A stretch of DNA of 64,000 nucleotides from Albifimbria verrucaria (GCA_020081605.1 JAHREC010000062.1:3224001-3288000); one strand, 5' to 3'. Positions 36,139 through 46,880 are shown, counted from the first letter of the stretch. Notes: generated by a model from the letters alone, not told the origin. Made by a program: numbers and translations.

Positions 36139-36991
36139 TCATCTGATCATGATATAAGAGCCGGGCTCTTCTAGATCTCTATGCTCCGGGGCTATACTGC
36201 ACTCATCGAGAAGAGTTTCGCTTGTATCCCACTGCTCTTCAAAAGCAACCTCAAGAAGATTATCCTCTGCATCATCTTCTTCTTCTCCTCTGATCCCCAC
36301 ATAAACCCGCCATTTGTTATCTCCAAGTAGACCTGTTTCGACTTTGCGCGAGGAGAACCACTTAAAAGCCATTTTGCAGTATTGAACTGCATACACTGCT
36401 TCACCAGAGACTGTAAAATCGTGAGCAGACTTCTCCTCTGTTTCGTTTTCCTGGGTGACTGAAGGATCCAAGACTCCCCAAGGCGGATCCCATATAGGTT
36501 CGCCTCCACGACTGAAGATACAGGAGCTTGTATAGTGCAGCCAAGGCCTTTCTTTGCCTCGGCAGCGACGTTGACTGAAGCATTGAGAAACGTGCGATAT
36601 CCTACGATGAAATAAACGTCCTTGCCATCCTCTATGGCCTCCTCTATCCATCTTCGGGTATCGTCCAGCGCACAAGCACTGCGGAAACTGCTGTCCCAAT
36701 GATTGAGAATGTAGGTCCTAGCCATCGTCGACTGCACATGAACCCCTGAGCCTTTTTGCGGCTCTGAAAGAGAGTCAGGAGCTGCGTAAGGGCGACACCA
36801 ACTTGAGTGTTTTTGACATGTTCCGATAATTCTCGCACATCCTTCTCTACCTGCACTGTTGAGCCCAGGTGTTCAGCTCCAAAGGCGTCATGGTAACGTC
36901 GCTGAGGGTTTTTCAAATCCACCACAAACCGACCCAAGGCAACGGCGTCGAGCGGAAGCAAATGGTTTTGAAGCAGAAGTTTGGCGGCCAT
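36139..36991 (-). CDS. Gasdermin-like candidate, partner of the TPR-CHAT protease
   Basis: Predicted single-exon protein of about 284 residues, start 36989-36991, stop 36139-36141. N-terminus MAAKLLLQNHLLPLDAVALG is followed by a proline/charge-rich loop, then ARTYILNHWDSSFRSAC, DDTRRWIEEAI, and the strand DGKDVYFIVGYRTFLNASV. A later pair of strands is AVYAVQYCKMAFKWFSSRKV and KWRVYVGIRG, then an acidic tail of about 50 residues rich in Glu/Asp. Length, helix-then-strand order and a short acidic tail after the putative pore-forming part resemble fungal gasdermin-like proteins, which are known to sit beside protease genes. Two frame breaks lie in homopolymers (T run 36753-36757, C run 36476-36479 on plus). 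Gasdermin identity is inference; the gene itself and its linkage to the CHAT gene are seen. A different effector family remains possible. Confidence 0.6.
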
Positions 36992-37449
36992 GTTCTGGTA
37001 GTAGTCACAAGACCGCAGAGGTGAGCCGCAAGAGACAACCTACGACACATTGCCCTATTTTGTGCCAATAGAATCTTTATTACGATGTATGACAGTGCGG
37101 GACATAGTAAGTAAGCACCGAGGACAGGGGTACTTTCACGCAAAGACGATAATGTTAATTGGAGGAGACGGCCACCCCTCCTCAACGTTGCATCGAAGGC
37201 GGAGCAATTGTCTTCTCTGAGGACATCTTGGTCTGGGGTCAGTTGAGCCTGAATCGGTCTGATTGGAGCTTCGAGCGAAGGAGCTCAAGGCACCCGCTGA
37301 AGCGAGGCTGAGCAGTTCCTTGACTAATCTTTCTACCAAATCTTCCCAAGTCCAAAATTTAACAATTTGCAACCTGCGTCCTACTGGTTGATCTCTGTCA
37401 GCAAAGTTTTATTTGTTCTCAACACAGCTAGTTGTTTGCATTTGTTTGA
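36992..37449. promoter_or_regulatory. Divergent promoter of gasdermin-like and CHAT genes
   Basis: 458 bp between two head-to-head starts. The only open frame inside is short and unrelated. The arrangement implies joint expression of the two genes. No specific operator recognised. Confidence 0.55.
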
Positions 37450-40400
37450 ATGCTTGATCCACCAACAACCAGTGATATGGAGTTGTTGGGACAAAACGGA
37501 GAGCCAATGGCCGACCAGGTCTTAGCTCAATTGCCAATGGTTGAACAGATGATGGAAATGATGCCGCAAGAAATGAGGAACGTCTTTTGGAAGGGTATCC
37601 GTGAACTCTTCCACCAGAAGTTTCTAAAAGAAAGGTCTGTTGCGGACCTGAATGAGGCCATCAAAGCTGGCGAGAAGGCCTTGACTTCGGCACATGATGA
37701 GGATCGCCCATCGGATCTGAATAGCTTGGCCTATATGATGGTTTCAAAATATGAGATCAGCTCTGACCTATCCCATCTCAACCAGGCAATCTCTTACAGT
37801 TTGGAAGCGAAAGAGCACGCCTTGACGATGGACGAGTTAAGATGGGAAATTATAAACGATCTGGGCTTCGCTTACAACTTAAGATACCAATCTCTACCAC
37901 CAGGAAGAGGAATGGATGACTTAGACAGAGCCATTGACTGCTCAAGAGAAGTATTGGCACATGCTCAGCCAGGTAGCCCAGTTCATGCCACGGCTGTATC
38001 CAATCTTGCTAGTCGTCTGCTTCTCAGGTCAGGCGCGAATGACAGTCTCGACGACCGGAATGAAGCATTAGAGGCTGCCAGGCAATGCTTGGAAATTGAA
38101 TGTGGGGTTCTGTGCCACGAATTGTTATGCAACAAAATCTGAGCTATACGCTTCTGATGGATTATAAGCGAACCGGCCACGGACGCGATTTGGAGGAGGC
38201 TCTGAGACTACAAAGACTCGTGGTGGACACATGCACCAATGATGACGAGCATATGGCAAAGAACTACAATACTCTTGCCGATATCTTCCATGAGAAATAT
38301 CGACAGACTCTAGACTCCAGCGACTTGACGGAGTCTCTCTTGTCCAGGAAAAAGCTATATTAGCAAGTCCCCTTTCGGATGATATAGATTCGACGCGAGG
38401 GCGATATCTGCTCCACTACGTGATTCAAGTCAAGGAACTGGTAGCGCTCATCAACGATGCTGCAAAGATTGAAGATCTTATTCTTGAGGCTAAAGAGTTG
38501 ATAGAATCTATGCCAGATGTCTTTGCGGAATTTGTCAGTGTGCGGTATCAGTTTGGGCACCTTCTCAGTCGAAAGTACGAGCTAACAGGCGAAATCATTG
38601 ATCTCAATATTTTGCTCTGTCATACAAAGGCTGTAGCCTATTTGATCAATTGCATGGAATGCGAGAGCTCAAACTTACCAAAGCATGACATGGACGCATT
38701 GTTGTTGCTTCTTACCCACGTTCAAGCCATTTCTGCAGCGTCTCACAGTGATGACATAGTGGCTCAAATGACAGTGACCATGCACAAGGCGTATTGTACG
38801 TTGATAAAGACGAAGGACTATATAGAAAGTCTTACCGCACTGGAACTCGATACTCAGCTCCATGTTCAAATACGCATAGTCGTACAAAGTTTGGATCCTA
38901 CAGATGAGGAAAGGATGATCAGGATGCGAGAGAGGGTAGATTTTGCCTCCTCTTTGGGGCAAAATCCTTCCAGTTTCGGCTGGCATTGGGCAATTTAAAA
39001 CTGAAAGACCATGAAGCCAGCAACATTACAAGTGAAATGGAGGCCTTGGAAAAGGATTTCGGAAATTTAACGACGCTCAAGCCTTCTGGCGATATGCCAC
39101 AAGAAAAGTACGCAGTTACCTTCGAGGAGAACATGATTGCTAACTATGATGTAGTGAAGACAATATTCTGGAGGTCGCAGAAGAAGTCTATAATGTTGCA
39201 AGATCAACTGAAAACTTTGATCAAGGGGTCTTGGAACTTCAGACTTTGTATTCAAACCAACTGACAAAAGAAAACAAGGCTCATTTGGTGGACTTGATCG
39301 CAAATCTTCATTTTCAGTCTTACTTATTTACTGGATCTCCAGAGGACTTGATGAAAGCGGTAGACAATGTAAAGAAAAGCCTTCAACTATTTGATGACCA
39401 GGTTTACTCAAAGTAAGTGACCCTACCATCCTAATAGGCTGTCAGTTAATCCATGTATGTAGCCAGGAATGGAACATGCTGCGGGGCAATGTATTATGTG
39501 ATACAGCAAATGCTCTGAGAGGCTTGTTCATACAAATGCGAACAGAAGAGAGTTTGACGGACGTCTTGTCCATGGCTGAAGCGACTGTCAAGATGACAGA
39601 ATACACATATGCAAAGCCAAGAACTGCAGAGGAATATGGGCTCAGGAGTGCTGCCAAAACTATTATTTCAAATGCACTCAAAGCGAAGTATCAGTTGAGA
39701 GGAGACTTCAAAGACTTGGAAGAAGCCATCAAAGCTATGCATGAGGCTATGGAAATTGACGACCAAAGCCCTTCAGTCAGCACCGAGCAAAAAGAAGTCC
39801 AGGTGAACCAGCTCGCTTTGATGATGCGTCTTCGTTTTTTTGAGACGCACGAGACCTATGATCTCGACACAGGAATACGATACATAAAGGATTTTGTGGA
39901 AGGTAAGAACTGACATATTATTGAAACCTTATGCTGTGTTACTGAATCTTCCCAAGGTTATGGGGGCAAGAGGCCAGACCACCTTCGTAATTATAATGGT
40001 CTGATCTGCAATCTTGGCTTGTTGTGCGGAACCAAGGCGGAACGCACAGGGGACTTGGACGACGTGGATCAAGCGATCAAGTATCTCAACAAAGCTTTGG
40101 ATCTGACACCTACCGAGAGCCCTGCCTACTACGCGGCGATGCAAAACTTGGCGAATACTTATTCAACCCGATATGGTTTGTTTGACGAACTAGGCGACCT
40201 AGAGATCGCAGTTGGCTATGCCAAAATCCTCGGCGGACGCGCATATGAAGCGCCTGTTTCGGATGGAAACATGTTGCTTGAGTCTGCAATGATCATGAGG
40301 ACCAGCTATAAAGCGACGAATAATATCGAGCACTTGAAGTTGGCAAGCCATTGGGCAAGAAAGGCAATGCCCTACTTTCCTCCAAGTTCTCATACGTATC

Positions 40401-42415
40401 CATATGCTCAGCTAGGACATGCCACAATCTTGGAATTGCAGTTCAACAATGATCACTCTGACCAAACATTGACAGAGTGCGTCGAGGCTTATAAAGCCGC
40501 AACGGAAGCAATAAGTGCAAGGTGGAGGGACAAGGACCTAGCCACCCAAGCTCTATACAAGCTGTTGGTGAAACAAAACAATTGGGTGGAAGCCTTGAAG
40601 TTAGTGGAAGGAATGATTGAAGGCATGGGCGATCGTTGCCCACGTTGGCTGCCATCAGGCGATCGTCAATTTGTCCTGTCAATCTTTCATGGAGTACCGT
40701 CAGACACCGCCGCTTTGCTTCTGCAACTCAGCAGCCCCAACAGGGCGTATCGGGCTTTGCGAGCTCTGGAAATAGGTCGTGGTATACTCCTGGGCTCTAC
40801 CATGGATTATCGAAGCGAGATAAAGCATTTCAGGGCTGAGCAAAGAGACTTATTGCGAGACTGGAACAACCTCTGCATGAGAATGGATTCGGCTGTGCAG
40901 GAATCTAAGAAAGAGCTGGATATGAGCAAACGGCATTGGATTCGAGCTGCTTTGTCGAAGACTATCGAGCGAATACGGGCCATTCCCAAGTTCCAAAATT
41001 TCTCTCCGCTTTTGGACTATAATTCGCCACTATTGAGGGAGCTACGGTCGGAAAATCCTGAGCTTTTCGGAGTATACAACACTCTGCAACGCCAGCATGA
41101 TGCTCTACCCATTGAGATTCAAGATGGACAGCAATCAAAGAGGCAACGCCAACTCTCCAAGGAAATGGATCAGATGCTTACCCTCATCAGGAAGCAACCG
41201 GGTCTGGAAGACTTCTTGCTTCCATTAAGTGAGGCTGAGATGAAGGTCTTGGGGTCCCAAGGACCTGTTGTGATAATCAACAGCAGCGAGAATATCCAAC
41301 GAAGTGACGCCATCATCATTACAGCGAATGGTATTCAGGCTCTGCCGCTATCCACCCTGACTTATAGTGATGCCAAGCGGTATGCTCAATTGCATGCAGA
41401 AGCAGTCACCGGCTGGACGGTCCGGACGATGGCGAGAAAGAATAAACTTATGAGAGAATATCTTTTGTGGTTATGGTCTGAAGCTGTTCAACCTGTCCTC
41501 AACAACCTGGGCGTACAGGCAAGTCGCGCTGGACCGAAGCAACGCATACATTGGATCGGTATAGGAGTCTTCAGTGGAGCTCCTTTTCACGCCGCTGGTG
41601 ATCACAGCGAGGGCTCAACAGAGAACACCATTGCCTGTGTGATGTCCTCATACATACCCAATCTCCGAGCTCTATCGTTTGCTAGAGAGGAGCCCTCTTC
41701 CAAGGATCTCAGATCACTCAGTAGTGCAAAAGATTCCTGCTGGTCTCCGTAGCAGCGGCCCCAGGTGTACCACGATTACCTGCAGTGCACGAAGAAGCCG
41801 CAGCTATAGCGAGCGTGGCTCAATCACATTACAATGTTGTTCACCTCAAGGAACCAACAACAGAAGAGGTTCTTCAAGAATTACCCTCGCAAACATCCTA
41901 CACCTTGCCTGTCATGCCACGGCAGATCGGCACGACATGAGCAATAGCCATCTCATCTTGATGCCAGAAAAGAAGCATCGCCTACGAGCCTCATGTCTCC
42001 AGAGCTGGTGAGGCATATGGGCGAAGATGCGAGCAAATACTACCAGCCCGAAGCGGCCTATGGTCAACTCTCCGTCAGCCAAATCAGCTCAAAACGGGCC
42101 CCATCTGCCGAATTGGCGTTCCTCTCTGCTTGTTCTGCGGCAGAAAACAGAGTTGCAGCACTCGCTGACGAATCAGTTCACATTGCTAGCGCCTTTCAGC
42201 TTGCTGGATTCAGGCACGTCGTAGGCACCCTGTGGCAGACAAAGGACAAGTGCTGTAGAGAAGTTGCAGCGCATTTTTATCAGGTGTTGTTGGCTGAGGG
42301 AGATGGGTTGAATCTTCGAGTTCCTGAGGCTTTAGATAAAGCTGTGCTGAAATTGCGCGAGGCAAATCCGGAGAAAGTATTGGATTGGGCGCCTTTTATT
42401 CATATGGGAGCATGA
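37450..42415 (+). CDS. TPR-repeat CHAT-domain protease
   Basis: About 1,600 residues. The N-terminal 1,200 residues are a long array of degenerate TPR units, each with a YSLEAKEHAL or DLEEAIKAMHEAMEIDD style helix pair. The C-terminal CHAT domain (caspase-like clan CD fold) begins near 41240 and contains PVVIINSSENIQRSDAIII, PGVPRLPAVHEEAAA, EPTTEEVLQEL, then the catalytic His in HLACHA (CAT 41913-41915) and the catalytic Cys in AFLSACSA (TGT 42131-42133). It ends with HVVGTLWQTKD and WAPFIHMGA. Both catalytic residues are present. Introns 39413-39462 and 39903-39956 are GT-AG and in phase. Frame breaks near 38105, 38340, 38985, 39220, 41720 (A run), 41895 and 41970 look like single-base losses. 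Partner of the divergent gasdermin-like gene; repeats probably sense a ligand and release protease activity. Confidence 0.85.
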
Positions 42416-42718
42416 AAGGAGTCCCTGATGATTAATCTGCTCGCTTACTGATTAGTATACGTGACACTAAAGGGGTTCAAGCTGCCAAAACTAAGTATAG
42501 CTAGGGCTGGTGAGATATAAAGAAATATTTAGACACAAGAGTGATGAGTCAAAGGAATAAGGGACAGCAGCTATAAAAATAATTTATAACTTTTTAAGAT
42601 CTCTTTGTCGTGAGTTCTTCAATATCTATTAACACTAAACTAGCAACTTTAGAGGACAAGCATGAGCAGAAGCAATAGGCCTGCCTACAAAATCGCAAAG
42701 CCATTACTAGTCATCATA
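42416..42718. other. Short intergenic before the transposon
   Basis: 300 bp of CHAT 3' region, AT-rich, nothing recognised. Confidence 0.4.
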
Positions 42719-42831
42719 TGTTACGACCCGTACTGACATGATGCCTGAAACATGTCGGAACGGACTAACCTAACATCCGCAGGATAACTAAGGACTACAT
42801 ACCTTACCCTCCAGTAAGCTGTGAACGATAT
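42719..42831 (+). repeat. Left terminal inverted repeat of the piggyBac-like element (outer part)
   Basis: Aligns with the reverse complement of 45980-46093: perfect for 15 bp, then roughly three quarters identical, including GGATAACTAA and AAGCT...AACGATAT. The repeat resumes at 43534-43562 (ATCCCCTTGAGGCCGGTAAG and beyond) after the nested MITE. Confidence 0.85.
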
Positions 42832-43533
42832 AGAAGCCTATACTACGAGAGACCATATGCACGAGAATACCCCACAAGGGAAGCGGAAGACACGTATCGT
42901 AGAACAACGAATCAAGAGTGCAGAAAGAACCCGCGGGTGATATTAAGTTAATAGACAATAGAAAGGGAATACTACGAAAAGGGGATTAATATAGAGTGTA
43001 TAATGCATCTCCATAGTAGCGTAGTGAGGACCAATATGGAACCACAAGAATATAAATTGAAGAGACAGCCAATAGGGATAGGAGCAATAATAGGAATCGC
43101 TCCTAGCATCAACACTGAAGCGAAGGAGCGAAGTGCTCTATTGCTCCTAGAACAAAGGCATCAGTATATAGATAGGAGTCTTCTCCCGATTACTAATTAG
43201 AAGACTATCAGCTATCAATAACATACAGTCACTAAGCTACCCTTAACTTAAGTTCCCAAAGGTAACTCACCTGACTAGTGACAACTACGTGATATTGCTT
43301 TAAGTTAAAGTAAGCCCCGTTTACTTATCCAAGGATAACTACTCGATCTTACCCACCCTATACCCGTCACACGGTATAGAATAACCCTGATCGTCACAGT
43401 TATCCATTAATTCAATACCACTGATGAGTTCTTTTCGGACTCTTATGTCGTCATTCCATGATACGTGTTTCCCAAACCTCTTGTTGTATACTGGGTACTC
43501 CTGTACATATGGTTCTCCGTGGTATAGGCTACT
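42832..43533. mobile_element. Nested MITE-like insertion (702 bp) inside the left repeat
   Basis: Its two ends are inverted repeats of about 90 bp: AGAAGCCTATACTACG...GAGACCATATG on the left and, reversed, AGTAGCCTATACCACG...GAACCATATG on the right, with ACACGTATC shared further in. The intact right end of the host repeat fixes the insertion point after AACGATAT and a 2-bp target duplication (AT or TA), which fits Tc1/mariner-type MITEs. No transposase coding. Confidence 0.8.
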
Positions 43534-43732
43534 ATCCCCTTGAGGCCGGTAAGGCTCAGACTAGGTAGCAAACCAGTAAATTGACCAATTGGAACCGGAT
43601 AAAAACTAGATACATAGAAGGCCTAGTAAATTGGCTGATGATAAAGGTACCAGCATTGCCCCGCGTTACATATAGCTACATTATAGACATCACAGCCCAT
43701 ATTCGTAGTTTTAGCTTTGGGAGCCTCCGGCG

Positions 43733-43905
43733 GATCCGGGTGAGGGTTTTCGTCAAGGTCATCGTTGAAGTCATCGTCAAGGTCAGGGCCCGGGCCCGGG
43801 TCAAGGTCATCGTCAAGGTCATCGTTGAAGTCAGGGCCCGGGCCCGGGTCAAGGTCATCGTCAAGGTCATCGTTGAAGTCATCGTCAAGGTCAGGGCTCG
43901 GCCTG
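43733..43905. repeat. GTCAAGGTCATC tandem repeat block
   Basis: Short units GTCAAGGTCATC and GTTGAAGTCATC alternate with GGGCCCGGGCCCGGG blocks; the larger unit of about 54 bp occurs two to three times. On the minus strand in one frame it would encode an Asp-rich DLDDD/FNDDL/PGPGP repeat, possibly the acidic C-terminal tail of the transposase. Confidence 0.8.
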
Positions 43906-44514
43906 CAACGGCGTTTTCGAGGGCGTTGAAAAGGGCGTTCAGAGCTGCGAGTTCGAGGGAAATTTGCAAGCCTTTGCAGCTAAGACAACGGGATCTTTTC
44001 CTCTATTAACCCAATGGTGTTGTGATATATGGATAAATTCGTTCCCGGCTCGATATCTCTTCCGGGATCCCTTTTCCTTCCTATATATCGACCAATATTT
44101 CCTATATAATTCGTCAGAAACAGCTTCCTGCCACAGGCCCAGGGATCTATAGCGTGGCCAAGCTGGCTGCCCGTCTCTCTGCAAAATGAAGCTATTAGAA
44201 ACAGCCGTCTTGAGGAGGAAGTCCCAGGCAAGGGCCCTAGCCGGGCCCCGGCGTTGACGATGATTTCCTATACGCATATTCGATCTTAGATGATCTGCAA
44301 TATCTACGCCGTTCATATGATGGTTATAGTCAAAAGCCACAGCCGGGATCGGGACCTCTTTGACCGGCTCGTCTCCAAAGAACTGTTTAATTGGGCCTGA
44401 ACAGCGATGTGACGATATTGGCCGCTTCCTCGTACAGACAACGGTCTCGCTACCGTCATAAACAGTGGTCAAAAACAACACTAAGGCATTGTCTTTCCAA
44501 GCTATCTGGTTGAC

Positions 44515-44664
44515 CTTCAAGACGGTTAGTCAGTCAGTCAGTCAGTCAGTCAGTCAGCTAGTCAGTCAGTCAGCTAGTCATAGCTATATATATATATATA
44601 TATATATAGCTATGACTAGATGACTGACTGACTAGCTGACTGACTGACTATGTGGGTGACTGAC
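44515..44664 (-). repeat. Palindromic (GTCA)n-(TA)n-(TGAC)n microsatellite filling a transposase intron
   Basis: The 150-nt interval is made of GTCA repeats, a core (TA)n flanked by CATAGC/GCTATG, and the mirrored TGAC repeats. It can fold into a long hairpin. Its borders coincide with a GT...AG intron on the minus strand that joins two conserved transposase blocks in frame. Confidence 0.8.
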
Positions 44665-45951
44665 CTTGTTATCTGGTGTTGGCCACGATTGAATCCGGCC
44701 ATAGGACCACATTTTCCGTCCTTTCCGGTCATCTTCCTTCAATTCAACGAGACGGCGATACAGACCACAGTTCGTACAGCATATGCCGGTGGCCCCTATC
44801 CCTAGCTGCCTAAGGGCAACGAAGAGGCCCAGAGACGGGAATAAGTTATCTATATAGACGTGACATCTAGATAGCGGCAGCCGCTTTATAAGGGCCACAA
44901 CGACGGCTTGGGTCATAGTCAACGCCGGGGCCTTGTCTGACGAGCCGTCTGACGAGCCGTCTGACGATATGACCTTGTTCCTAGCTTTCCGGGGCCCCGG
45001 CCTTCAATGCCCACGGGACCGCAGCCGGGCCTATGCCATAGCCACTGTAACATATATCCGGCAATAGCTAGGACCCAGATCTTAAGGCCTGTGGGTGTGG
45101 GTTTTCCCTTGATCGTCACCTTCTGTTTAGAACGGCCTTAGAAGGCCTGCATAGCCTCATCGACAGTCACGATACTTCCAACGCTAACGATGCTAACAGC
45201 AGCGTTCATCATAATATTGGCCCATTCATTGACCTTATTATAAGGATCCAGGATATCCATATCTATTATATCCGGATTATCGATTCAAAGCCGTCTTTTA
45301 GTAGGGAAAATCGGTCAAACAATATATATCTTGCTATACAGTGTGTCGAGGCATTTCCCGGCCATTGGCCCCTTCCAATAGTCCCTATAGGATTTTTTAG
45401 GATTTAAATCTATATATATTATTATAGCTATCTATATATAGATTTCCGAGATAGATATTGTAATCGTACGGCCGTCAGGACCCGGGTTTCTATTAGTATA
45501 GTCAACCCAGCTTTTAATGAGCTAGATAGGTAGGAAATGCTAGAATAGCTTCAACGGCGATACAGGAAGGTCATAGACTTCAAAGGGATATTCCGGGACG
45601 TGGAACGGTTCAAATTGGCTGCCTATAGCGTCCGTGGGCTTAATATTTGGTCTATATATGCTATCTGCATCTTATTCCAGCCGACTATCGTTCAGGATAA
45701 TATCGAAGTCGATACCTTCGTTAGCAGCCGGTTCAACGATGCCTTCGTCAGCAGCCGGGGCCCTGACCCTTCGAGGCCTGACCCCTTGAGGCCAGGCCTG
45801 GCCGGGCCCCGGCCCTGCTGTTGATATCTTCGTCCTTTATCTTCCATCGATGTATCGTCAAAAGTCCCTGCCTAGCATTTTTGGTGGTAAGAGGTTCAGG
45901 AAGTTACTCTATGTACCGACGTCTGACTAAGACGTTGTGGGGCTTCTACAT

Positions 45952-46093
45952 GGTCTGAGCCTTACCGGCCTCAAGGGGATATCGTTTATAGCTTGTCGGG
46001 GGTAGGGTATATAGTCTCCGTTAGTTATCCTACGGGCGTTGGGTTAGTCTGTTCCGTTATGTCTCAGTCGTCAGGTCTGTACGGGTCGTAACA
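45952..46093 (-). repeat. Right terminal inverted repeat of the piggyBac-like element
   Basis: The uninterrupted copy. Its complement reads through AACGATATCCCCTTGAGG, showing what the left end looked like before the MITE insertion. Confidence 0.85.
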
Positions 46094-46126
46094 CTTCGGA
46101 GAAAGGAACGTCGAGGACGCGATGGA

Positions 46127-46880
46127 TCATCTTCTGGGCCTGTTTTTGTTTTTATCCCAATCATCACCTGGCCAGCCAGTATTCCGCATTATACAGCGTA
46201 CCTCCTCAAGTTCCACTTCAAGAAACCCTGTGGTATTGTCTTGAATGTACCCTTGCATCTCATCCAAAATATAAGGCGTCCATTTGAGATCCCTGATATT
46301 TCTTTCAAAAGCTTCGAAGAAGGTATCAATGGGCCATGGCCATCAATATGTTTCGAGGCCTGTTATATCTCCGGGTAGATCAATTTGGGAATCTTTCGGG
46401 AGCCCGAGTAAAGGAGGATCACCATGCCAGTTACAATACACCATGCAATTATTCTTGGTGTCCAGATAGAGGTATGACCCGTACTCTTCCTCGGGCGCAG
46501 AACCTCCAAGGCAGATCACATGGGGTGGCGATTCATTAAACGAAATAGGTTTGCCTTCGCGCATCAAGCGACTGTCTTGTGACCATCTTGCAACATCATT
46601 AGGGTCAATATAGGACGCAGGTTCCACATTAGCCATGACCTGAATATGATTCGGTCGCTCAAAGTAAGGAATATGGCGAATTAATTCCATAACATCCTTA
46701 TCCGCTCGGAAGCATGCAAAATTCTCATCGCCTACCTGGGGCCATCCCCTGGGGGTGGATAAAGCAGATCGGGCCATGCGCTGTCAGGATATGCTCGACA
46801 GAGGAGCCTGAAGTATGATGTGATGGCTGCGACAACGGCCTCACGTGATATGGTGCAACTTGGGGCTGCGACTGGGACAT
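46127..46880 (-). CDS. Fungal hypothetical protein beside the transposon, one in-frame stop
   Basis: Start ATG at 46878-46880 (MSQSQPQVAPYHVRPLSQP). Then HILTAHGPICFIHPQGMAPG, DENFACFRADKDVMELIRHI, NHIQVMANVEPASY, PPHVICLGGSAPEEEYGSYL and YLDTKNNCMVYCNWHGDPP. This layout matches a Sordariomycete protein family of unknown function that I recognise by pattern only. After an in-frame TGA at 46343-46345 the same frame stays open for 71 codons (FFEAFERNIRDLKWTPYILD; VRCIMRNTGWPGDDWD), which is the expected C-terminus of this family. The last codon is 33 bp from the transposon edge. A single-base shift near 46745 is also needed. Possibly a pseudogene, possibly sequence error. Confidence 0.6.

Larger units (their letters stand above)
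43690..45830 (-). pseudogene. piggyBac-like transposase relic (DDE_Tnp_1_7)
   Basis: Read 45830 down to 43690. The N-terminal part has FEPFHVPEYPFEVYDLPVSP and LIKSWVDYTNRNPGPDGR. The DDE core shows VGSIVTVDEAMQAF, KVTIKGKPTPTGLKIWVLA, HVYIDNLFPSLGLFVALRQL and GIGATGICCTNCGLYRRL. The last part has YNHHMNGVDIADHLRSNMRI. An intron at 44515-44664 joins PDNK to VNQIAWKDNA. At least seven in-frame stops interrupt it, most explained by C-to-T change (CAG to TAG, CAA to TAA, CGA to TGA), consistent with RIP. One (Phe-TAA-Gly in place of a likely Glu) is not a transition. Not functional. Confidence 0.85.
42719..46093. mobile_element. piggyBac-type DNA transposon, degenerate, 3.4 kb
   Basis: Bounded by perfect 15-bp inverted ends (TGTTACGACCCGTAC at 42719-42733 and its complement at 46079-46093). 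These extend as imperfect inverted repeats for about 110 bp on each side and resume on the left after a nested insertion. Inside is a minus-strand piggyBac-like (DDE_Tnp_1_7) transposase with many stops. No clear TTAA or other target duplication flanks the ends, so the termini or target site may be mutated. Non-autonomous in its present state. Confidence 0.85.

Noticed and set aside
43003..43200. 65-codon frame inside the nested MITE
   Set aside because: Too short, repetitive, no transposase motif; MITEs are normally noncoding.
43581..44009. 142-codon plus-strand frame with VKVIVEV repeats
   Set aside because: It is the reverse reading of the tandem repeat and of the transposase C-terminal region.
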